This document shows, one piece after another, positions 14,273 through 19,903 of a stretch of 19,903 nucleotides of DNA (its first letter is position 1; every line of letters starts with the position of its first letter). The DNA is taken from positions 1 to 19,903 of the forward strand of contig NZ_QFOA01000061.1 in NCBI RefSeq assembly GCF_003248505.1, in the 5' to 3' direction. Source of the stretch: Sphingobium sp. (lineage in GTDB: Bacteria > Pseudomonadota > Alphaproteobacteria > Sphingomonadales > Sphingomonadaceae). The translations under genes were made by a program, and so were the position numbers. A model generated the notes under the pieces. It saw nothing but the letters and a program-made list of their open reading frames with translations. It ran no database searches and was not told the origin of the DNA.

Positions 14273-15184
14273 TTATTCCAGATTGGAAGCATTGCGCCGG
14301 GTTCCGGCCTGATCGGGGATGGAGGCACGAAACTGGCTGGGCGTAAGGCCAAATTCCTTGCGGAAAGCGGTGGCGAAGGCCGCGGCGCTTTCAAAACCGC
14401 TGAGATAGGCGATCTGCTTCATCATCAGGTCGCGCTTCGTTAACAGCGCGCTCGCCTTTTCCAGCTTCTTTTCCGCGACATAGCTTCTCAAGGTGCGTGC
14501 CGTGCTGCGCTGGAAGCGTTCCGACAGCACCCCCGGGCTCAGCGAGACCAGTTCAGCCAGTTCCACCAATGTCGGCGGGGGTTCGCCAACGGCTTCTATC
14601 CGGTCGCGAAGCAGCGCCATCTGCCTATCCGTCAGAGTCCCGCCGCGGCGGGGTTGTTCTCCACCGAGGCAGCGAATGATTTCGGCCCCCAGGAATGCCA
14701 CCGCCGTTCCGATGTAGAAGGACCCGGCGAAGCTGGGGCGCAGCAGTTCATCGAATATCCGTTGCAGGATAAGATGAAGGCATGGACCGGCAACGTCGGC
14801 TGCGCGATCTGGCGGCAGGCTGTCCCACAGGACGTCGCGCCCGTCTTCGTCCTTCAGCAGGGCAGGGTCGATCAGGCACGACAGCATCGTGCGCGATCCC
14901 GCACTGATGCGGCAGTCCACCGTCTGGCGCGCCGGCACGAAAACGCATCGGCCGTTGCGATGCCAATGGGATGTCGCCTGCGGCACGAACTGGCTGAAGA
15001 TCGGTTGGTCGTCGCTGATGGACATGTGCAGATAGTGCCATTCGGACCGGAATCGTCCTTCGCAATGCCGGGGGATATCGGCGCTATAGGCGCCGATCTC
15101 GTAAAGCGGGCCGACATGATGCGCATCGGCTCGCACCCTGATATCGGCGTCGGTTTGCAGAGTCTGGTCGATCGAAGCAACCAT
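14273..15184 (-). CDS. AraC-family transcriptional regulator
   Basis: 303 residues from the ATG at 15182-15184, preceded by caggagagggtg; an earlier ATG at 15214 has no ribosome site. The N-terminal 190 residues are a cupin-like/effector region without a close motif. The C-terminal AraC DNA-binding domain has two helix-turn-helices: TLVELAELVSLSPGVLSERF (205-224) and MMKQIAYLSGFESAAAFATA (254-273), followed by FRKEFGLTPSQFR, the family signature. It is placed between the SnoaL gene and the APH kinase in one direction, so it probably controls that unit or the neighbouring SDR; the inducer is unknown. Confidence 0.92.
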   Translation of the reverse strand: MVASIDQTLQTDADIRVRADAHHVGPLYEIGAYSADIPRHCEGRFRSEWHYLHMSISDDQPIFSQFVPQATSHWHRNGRCVFVPARQTVDCRISAGSRTMLSCLIDPALLKDEDGRDVLWDSLPPDRAADVAGPCLHLILQRIFDELLRPSFAGSFYIGTAVAFLGAEIIRCLGGEQPRRGGTLTDRQMALLRDRIEAVGEPPPTLVELAELVSLSPGVLSERFQRSTARTLRSYVAEKKLEKASALLTKRDLMMKQIAYLSGFESAAAFATAFRKEFGLTPSQFRASIPDQAGTRRNASNLE

Positions 15185-15259
15185 CACCCTCTCCTGCTGT
15201 TTGCGGGAGAGCATAACGCAAGGGGGCGGTCGCGTGCGTCCTGCCCAACGGCAGGGTAT

Positions 15260-15676
15260 TCAAATCTCCCCGGCGGAGGCGCGGGGATCGAGATATTCCT
15301 TCACCCGGATGACCTGATCGCCCTCGATAAAGACCAGATCGTGGTAGCTGTTGCGATAGATGCGTTCGGGGAAGTGAAATTCCGATTCGGACTCGACAGC
15401 CACCCGGTCGCCCTCGGCAGTCACACCCAGCACGGTGTGGCGACGCTCGGTGGCCCTGTCGAGGGTTCGCGTCAGCATATTCAGCAGCGTCGCGCGATCG
15501 AATTCGCCATAGCCGATGACCCACCAGGTCGCCTTAGGGCTGAGGAGCCGGTCGATCTCTGCCTTGTCGCCATGCGCCATCGCATCGAGCAGGCCGACCG
15601 CGATCTTCTTGTTCTTCTCCAGTCGGGCGGCTGCTTCGCGCCATGCTTCCGATCGGTCTTCGTCCAACCCTGTCAT
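15260..15676 (-). CDS. SnoaL-like NTF2-fold protein (second of the pair)
   Basis: 138 residues from the ATG at 15674-15676, preceded by gaggagaagatc; a start at 15721 would overlap the pseudogene upstream. An N-terminal Arg/Glu-rich helix (DRSEAWREAAARLEKNKK) precedes the NTF2 fold. Core signatures are WWVIGYGE (58-65), TAEGDRVAVESESEF, YRNSYHDL and KEYLDPRA. These match the protein at 8033 position by position, so the two are paralogues with a longer N-terminus here. It starts 10 bases after the molybdopterin oxidoreductase remnant ends and is followed by AraC and an APH kinase, so the SnoaL-plus-kinase pairing recurs. Confidence 0.8.
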   Translation of the reverse strand: MTGLDEDRSEAWREAAARLEKNKKIAVGLLDAMAHGDKAEIDRLLSPKATWWVIGYGEFDRATLLNMLTRTLDRATERRHTVLGVTAEGDRVAVESESEFHFPERIYRNSYHDLVFIEGDQVIRVKEYLDPRASAGEI

Positions 15677-15686
15677 GATCTTCTCC

Positions 15687-17216
15687 TCAACAATTTTCCC
15701 GGACCGGAGCAGTGCCGTCATGCCGACGAATGTTGACGGGAATGGCAGTCATTCGCGGCATTGCGTTGATGGTCTGCACGTCCCGGTCGGTGCTGATCAG
15801 CAGGTTAGGGGATGCCCCCTTGTCGCGCCAGTCCCCGCCGTCATCCGGCAGTCCGCCAAAACCATGGGATATGGACACGACGCCGCGTCGCACCGTGTTG
15901 TCCGCCTGCGCGTCGAGCAGGATCGATCCGTGGTCCGACGTGATTTCCACCGCGTCGCCCGATACCAGGTCCAGGGCGCGCAGATCGTCCGGGTTCATAT
16001 AGGCGTGATTGCGCCTGAACTGTCTTTGCAGGTCGGGCAGGGTGTTGCCGATCGAATTCATTCGGTGGCGCGAACGGCGGCTCGACAGGAGGAAGGGGAA
16101 ACGGCGATCCGCATCGGTCGAAAAAATTCGCCGTCATGGCCGCCATTTCCGCGGCCACATCCTGCGGGAAGAGGGTGAAGCGCCCGGCCGTGGCAGGGTC
16201 GGTTGGGTCGGCCAGCGTCTCTGCCGGATGGAAATAGCCCTGCGGATGCCGCCGCAGTTCCTCCAGCGTCACGGGCGCATCGCGCAGCGTCAGCGCGATC
16301 AGATCGTCTTCGCTGGGCGGCACGTCCATGTCGAGGGACGAGCCCATGAAATCGATCGGGCGGCCCGACCGCCGCGCCAACTCGTAGAAGACGCGCCATT
16401 CGTCGCATAGCTCCGCCTGGGGCGGCGGCTGGACGATCGCAGCGCTGTAGCGGGTGTATTGCTGGGGAAACAATGCCGCCTCGAACAGGTAGATCGGAAT
16501 GTCGGGCCGCTCGAACTGCAATTTAGGGGGCAGGACATAATGCGACAGGCGTGCCGTTTCCGACATGACCGGGTCGATGCTGACCAGCAGGTCGAGCGAT
16601 TTCAGCGCCTCGGTCATCTTGCGCTGGTCGGGTACGGCGGCGGCGGGATTGCCCCCATGGTTGAACAATATCCGCACCTGGCCATCCCCCGGCCGCAATA
16701 TGTCGTCGGCCAAGGTGCCGGTCACCATCTCTCCGCCGATCAGGCCGAAGTCGCCGATGCGCGAGCGCGGCCCCGTTTCCCATGGCCGGGGCAGATTGAC
16801 GACCTGTGCCGCCTTGGGGCCGGGGTTCATCACCAGACCGGGATTGTCGATACGTTCGCCAGCCCGCACGAACCGCCCGCACAGGATGTTGAGCGTGTCG
16901 ACAAGATGCTGGGCCAGGTTGGAATGACGGGTCATGCCGATGCCGGTGCCGGATAGTGCCGTTCCTCTTTTACCCGGTCCTGCGAACCGGCGGGTTGCCG
17001 CGATCAGGTCGTCGGCCGCTATGTCCGCGGATGGAGCAGGCGGCTTTCATGCATATGCGCCTGCGGGGCGGCGGCACCCTTGGAACAGATATAACCCAAG
17101 CTGTGCGGATCGTCGCGGTCTCCATGGGCAGCGATCGGTCGGCCATCATCGTCGATCGAAACAATCAGCCCGCAATGGGCCGTGCAAATCCGGCAGAAGG
17201 TTCGTTCCTCGCGCAT
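15687..17216 (-). pseudogene. Molybdopterin (bis-MGD) oxidoreductase, decayed by internal deletion and frameshift
   Basis: The start (ATG 17214-17216, ggagaga upstream) encodes the 4Fe-4S domain, with CRICTAHC and YICSKG supplying four Cys. After about residue 63 the frame ends (stop at 17019). The sequence resumes in another frame around 17028 with 'ADDLIAATRRFAGPGKRGTA', then GTGIGMTRHSN, which belongs far into the catalytic domain. Roughly 200 or more residues of a ~700-residue enzyme are missing. A second break lies at the six-A run 16121-16126: removing one base joins the reading to RRFPFLLSSRRSRHRMNS and the C-terminal dinucleotide-binding domain. No active enzyme can be made. It lies in the same direction as the SnoaL gene downstream. 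Confidence 0.88.
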
Positions 17217-17238
17217 ATCGTCTCTCCTGCGTCGCGGT

Positions 17239-17520
17239 TCACTGACCGCCGTTCATGGCGGCATGGGCTTCGGCATAGAGCGGCGAATGGGTGATGATGC
17301 CGGCGACGTCGTCGCGCGTCCCGACCGTCGGGCTGCGTATCTGCTTGCCGAACTGCGCCGCGATATTCCGGGTCAAATAATAAAGGGCTGCCTTCGATGC
17401 AGCATCGGTGATGTAGACAGAATGTCGATGATGCCGACCGCTCCCGGCGGTGAAGCGGCGTGCGGCGGGTTGTCCTAGGCGGCGCCCGACGCCCGCAACC
17501 TTGCCCCGCAGTCGGCTCAT
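17239..17520 (-). pseudogene. SDR remnant with multiple internal deletions
   Basis: The ATG at 17518-17520 keeps a good ribosome site (ggagcggaaat) and an SDR-like start, MSRLRGKVA. The cofactor loop that should follow is missing. Further on, another frame reads VGIIDIL (cf. GRIDIL before NNA), and the open frame then gives AASKAALYYLTRNIAAQFGK, the helix around the YxxxK Lys, followed by IRS. The Rossmann N-half, the active-site Ser/Tyr and most of the C-half are absent. The tail GTRDDVAGII resembles the usual G.PEDVA region. It is 22 bases upstream of the molybdopterin oxidoreductase remnant, so both probably belonged to one lost operon. Confidence 0.75.
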
Positions 17521-17769
17521 ATTTCCGCTCCATCTTCCTTTTGGAAGGAAGGTAACCAATGCCGCGCAGGGTGCCCACGGCCAAGGCTATCTCCAAAGCT
17601 GGAAGATGTTATCCGGACTCCGATGGACACAGAAAGCCTGTCGCTTGCCGACCTGCCCGTTTCGACAGATCGGCACCGCATTTCATGTGGAGCCGCACGA
17701 CCCTTTCCCCTAACACCTTGTAAGTGCGGTCGGCTTCGGCGCCGATCGGGTAAGCGGAAAGGATTTCAT

Positions 17770-18597
17770 ATGGCCGGTGCATTGGAAGAGCGGGTGGCGA
17801 TCGTAACCGGGGCTGCGCAAGGTATAGGCAGGGAAGTGGCGGCGGTTCTGGCGCAGCGCGGTGCGACTGTCATTCTGGCCGATATTTTGGCGGACAGGGT
17901 GGAAGCGGCGGCTGACGCAATCCGGGCCAGCGGGGGGAAGGCCGATGCGGAGACGTTCGACCTGACCGACGAGGACAGCGTGAGGGCGGCGATTGCGCGC
18001 ATCGTGGAGCGGCACGGGCGCATCGATATCATCCACAATAATGCCGCCTATCAGACGACAGAGCAGCGTGCCCACGACCTGGATGTCGTCAATCTGGCGA
18101 CGGATGCGTGGGACCGCGCCTTTGCCGTCAATGCGCGAGGGCCGATGCTGCTGTGCAAGCACGCTTTGCCGACCATGATTGCGGGCGGCGGCGGTTCGCT
18201 TATCCATTCCGCGTCGGGATTTGGCCTGCTGGGCGAAATGACGCTGACTGCCTATGGTTCGTCCAAGGCGGCGCTCATCAATCTCAGTCGTTTCCTGGCC
18301 ACCCAATATGGCAAGCGGGGTATCCGGTCGAATGTCATCGCCATCGGCTTCGTCCTGAGCGATACCGCCATCGAGACGACACCGCAGGCGGTGAAGGATG
18401 TGCTGCTTGACCACCATCTCAATCCTGAACTGGGCAGCCCGGGCGACATCGCCAATGTCGTTGCCTTCCTCGCGTCCGACGAATCCCGCTTCGTCAACGG
18501 GGCGATGATCCCGGTCGACGGCGGCTTTACCGCGCATCAGCCCACGATGGTGGACTTCCAGCGGCTGTTTCAGGCGTCGGGAAGCAACCAATTATGA
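17770..18597 (+). CDS. Short-chain dehydrogenase/reductase (third SDR)
   Basis: 275 residues from the ATG at 17770, with aaagga 7 bases upstream; the longer frame from 17623 adds an unrelated leader. Motifs: TGAAQGIG (13-20), NNAA (90-93), Ser in IHSASG (about 147-149), YGSSK (Tyr162, Lys166), and VDGG near the C-terminus. LADIL (Asp38) favours NAD+. It is monocistronic: the nearest plus-strand gene is far away and an APH kinase converges 30 bases downstream. It sits just beyond the decayed SDR on the other strand and may have replaced its function, which is inference. The 250 bases between them show no clear promoter boxes. Confidence 0.92.
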   Translation: MAGALEERVAIVTGAAQGIGREVAAVLAQRGATVILADILADRVEAAADAIRASGGKADAETFDLTDEDSVRAAIARIVERHGRIDIIHNNAAYQTTEQRAHDLDVVNLATDAWDRAFAVNARGPMLLCKHALPTMIAGGGGSLIHSASGFGLLGEMTLTAYGSSKAALINLSRFLATQYGKRGIRSNVIAIGFVLSDTAIETTPQAVKDVLLDHHLNPELGSPGDIANVVAFLASDESRFVNGAMIPVDGGFTAHQPTMVDFQRLFQASGSNQL

Positions 18598-18627
18598 TCG
18601 GGATGGATTGAGGCGCCTGCCGCGGCT

Positions 18628-19722
18628 TCAAAGCAGCGCCTCGACCAGTTTCGCCGTGTCCAGGTCTTCATAGGCGGTGGTCAGCCTCAGATGATTGAGG
18701 ACGTTGATTTCCCACCCGTAATTGATCACCGGCGTGGTCAGCCAGCCGACATAGACGCCCCAAACGAGGGCGCGTCGATATTCTTGCCAGGCACTGTCGA
18801 AGGACGGGCGATCTTCGACGCCCTCCTGACCCAGCCGGTCGAGGTAATAAGCGAGGAGGTCGCGTTCATGGGTCCGCCTGTCGCCGATCGATAAGCCGGT
18901 CGTTATGATGTAGTTGACATCATGCATCGCATAGCCACGCACGGCCAGTTGCCAATCGAGCAGGCCGGCGGTGCCGTCGGGAAGGCGGTAGGTGTTGCCA
19001 AGATGCGTGTCGCCGTGCAGCAGCGTCTGGGGCAGGGTCGATTGATGCCGCTGCACCGCCTGCACGCCCGCGAGCAGGCGGGCGGGCGTGGTGCGCAGGC
19101 GCTGAACCAGTTCGCGTTTGAAATTTTCGGTCTCGACCTCGTGCGCGATATAGGTTGGCGCAAGATCGTTCATCATCGTGGCGACGCCGCCCCTGACATG
19201 GGTTTCGACCCAGCGCAAATCCCTGTCGAACCGGGGCGATTGCCAGAACGTCGCGTGCAGACGGGCCAGTTGATCGAGCAGCGGCCGCACATCGTCCGGT
19301 CCGGTGCGCATCGTGACATTGGGGAAATGGGCATCCCGGGCGTTCAAATCCTCCAGCAACAGGCCAAAATGCGTCGTCGACGGATTGAAGTCGCCGCCGA
19401 AGCAGCGTGGCGCTTCGATATTCAGTTCCGGACGCAGGCAGACATACAGCGCGACTTCATTGGCGTAGAAGGGCGCCATGATCTGATCGACCGCGCGAGT
19501 GAGCTTCAGCACCAGCCGCGTGGGAAGGTCCGTGCGCGCGCCGGGCGCATGATCGACTTCGATCGAAACCCGTCCGGCGGTCGACACCATCTGTTCGCCA
19601 TAGGTCTTGGCGTCGACGATCCGAACCGAAGCGACCCGTGCATCGGCCATGGTCGTCGCCATGAGGGCGTTGATATAATCGACGGTGATGCCAGCCGTCG
19701 AGGTCGGATGATCCAGGGGCAT
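18628..19722 (-). CDS. APH-family phosphotransferase, canonical active site (second copy)
   Basis: 364 residues; the ATG at 19720-19722 follows ggagaggaccgac. The catalytic loop is HGDTHLGN at 236-243 (Asp238, Asn243), then LLDWQLAVRG with the metal-binding Asp256. The hinge is FGLLLEDLNARD (119-130). It shares DRRTHERDLLAYYLDRL, YRRALVWG and WLT with the kinase at 13084, so the two are paralogues and probably act on related substrates. It lies convergent with the third SDR. Substrates are likely hydroxylated catabolic intermediates, by analogy with APH kinases in fatty-acid and hydroxy-acid pathways; no substrate is shown by sequence. Confidence 0.88.
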   Translation of the reverse strand: MPLDHPTSTAGITVDYINALMATTMADARVASVRIVDAKTYGEQMVSTAGRVSIEVDHAPGARTDLPTRLVLKLTRAVDQIMAPFYANEVALYVCLRPELNIEAPRCFGGDFNPSTTHFGLLLEDLNARDAHFPNVTMRTGPDDVRPLLDQLARLHATFWQSPRFDRDLRWVETHVRGGVATMMNDLAPTYIAHEVETENFKRELVQRLRTTPARLLAGVQAVQRHQSTLPQTLLHGDTHLGNTYRLPDGTAGLLDWQLAVRGYAMHDVNYIITTGLSIGDRRTHERDLLAYYLDRLGQEGVEDRPSFDSAWQEYRRALVWGVYVGWLTTPVINYGWEINVLNHLRLTTAYEDLDTAKLVEALL

Positions 19723-19800
19723 GTCGGTCCTCTCCTATGCCAACGCCATTTTTTTTGATCCCATGCGACGGCACAGGTGGCGGGGCATTTTGCGCGGCAC

Positions 19801-19830
19801 GCACACGGGACTGTCAGGATTTCCGTGTGC
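19801..19830. other. Hairpin between the kinase and the partial gene at the right edge
   Basis: Arms gcacacgg (19801-19808) and ccgtgtgc (19823-19830) with a 14-base loop. It lies 18 bases beyond the stop codon of the minus-strand gene that enters from the right, so a terminator is plausible, but there is no T run. Confidence 0.4.
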
Positions 19831-19847
19831 GGCCGGGCGGTTGATCA

Positions 19848-19903
19848 TCAGGCCGCCATGGCTCTGATGAAACGTTCGCCGAAGATCACGGCAAATTGCG
19901 CCT
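19848..19903 (-). CDS. Partial gene, C-terminal 17 residues only
   Basis: A minus-strand frame enters at the right edge and stops at 19848-19850, giving AQFAVIFGERFIRAMAA. The short amphipathic tail resembles the end of a TetR-family regulator (compare '.QF..L..G......'), but 17 residues are too few for identification. Its position upstream of the kinase, with a hairpin in between, fits the end of a separate transcription unit. Confidence 0.35.
   Translation of the reverse strand, partial: AQFAVIFGERFIRAMAA

Noticed and set aside
14654..15736. 360-residue plus-strand open frame
   Set aside because: Antisense to the AraC regulator and SnoaL genes, both of which have strong motifs; its composition is that of a shadow frame.
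19748..19755. Run of eight T as a plus-strand terminator tail
   Set aside because: No stable hairpin directly upstream on the plus strand, and no plus-strand gene ends there.
18922..19758. 278-residue plus-strand frame over the right-hand kinase
   Set aside because: Antisense to the APH kinase with HGDTHLGN; no motif of its own.

Overview
The window is high-GC, densely coding accessory DNA from an alphaproteobacterium, most likely a sphingomonad (Sphingobium, Novosphingobium or Sphingopyxis type). That placement is inferred from gene content and codon style; no rRNA or tRNA is present to confirm it. The content is typical of catabolic accessory regions in these bacteria: a cytochrome P450, three intact classical SDRs, a PhyH-type dioxygenase, five NTF2-fold proteins (two limonene-epoxide-hydrolase-like, two SnoaL-like, one divergent), two GTT1-like glutathione S-transferases, a VOC protein and three APH-fold kinases. 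No tRNA, rRNA or CRISPR array was seen.

Layout. 1-100: the 3' end of an IS630-family transposase, whose insertion appears to have cut off the C-terminus of a TetR regulator (636-55). 988-2223: a P450 on the minus strand with a clear intrinsic terminator, divergent from a metallo-beta-lactamase-fold hydrolase (2376-3212). 3214-3684: a divergent NTF2-like gene. 3867-5150: SDR plus LEH-like protein, convergent with a PhyH dioxygenase (6151-5204). 7851-6299: a minus-strand membrane cassette of a six-TM protein of unknown function, a cytochrome oxidase subunit III-like protein and a subunit IV-like protein, with no catalytic oxidase subunit. 8033-9789: a SnoaL protein overlapping an unusual kinase by four bases. 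10506-9862: a GST divergent from an LEH/GST/SDR/VOC run (10629-13064). 15676-13084: SnoaL, AraC regulator and canonical APH kinase on the minus strand. 17520-15687: two decayed genes, an SDR remnant and a molybdopterin oxidoreductase with a large internal deletion and a frameshift. 17770-18597: a third intact SDR, convergent with a second canonical APH kinase (19722-18628). The last bases hold the 3' end of another minus-strand gene.

How the genes may work together (inference). Oxygenation (P450, PhyH), possible epoxide handling (LEH-like proteins, GTT1-like GSTs), alcohol/ketone interconversion (SDRs) and phosphorylation of hydroxyl groups (APH kinases, by analogy with hydroxyacyl-CoA kinases such as LvaA) would suit peripheral degradation or detoxification of a hydrophobic alicyclic, terpenoid-like or aromatic compound. 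The substrate cannot be read from the sequence. No CoA ligase, acyl-CoA dehydrogenase or thiolase is in the window, so central degradation steps must lie elsewhere. The insertion, the two pseudogenes and the repeated paralogues suggest a region in active turnover.
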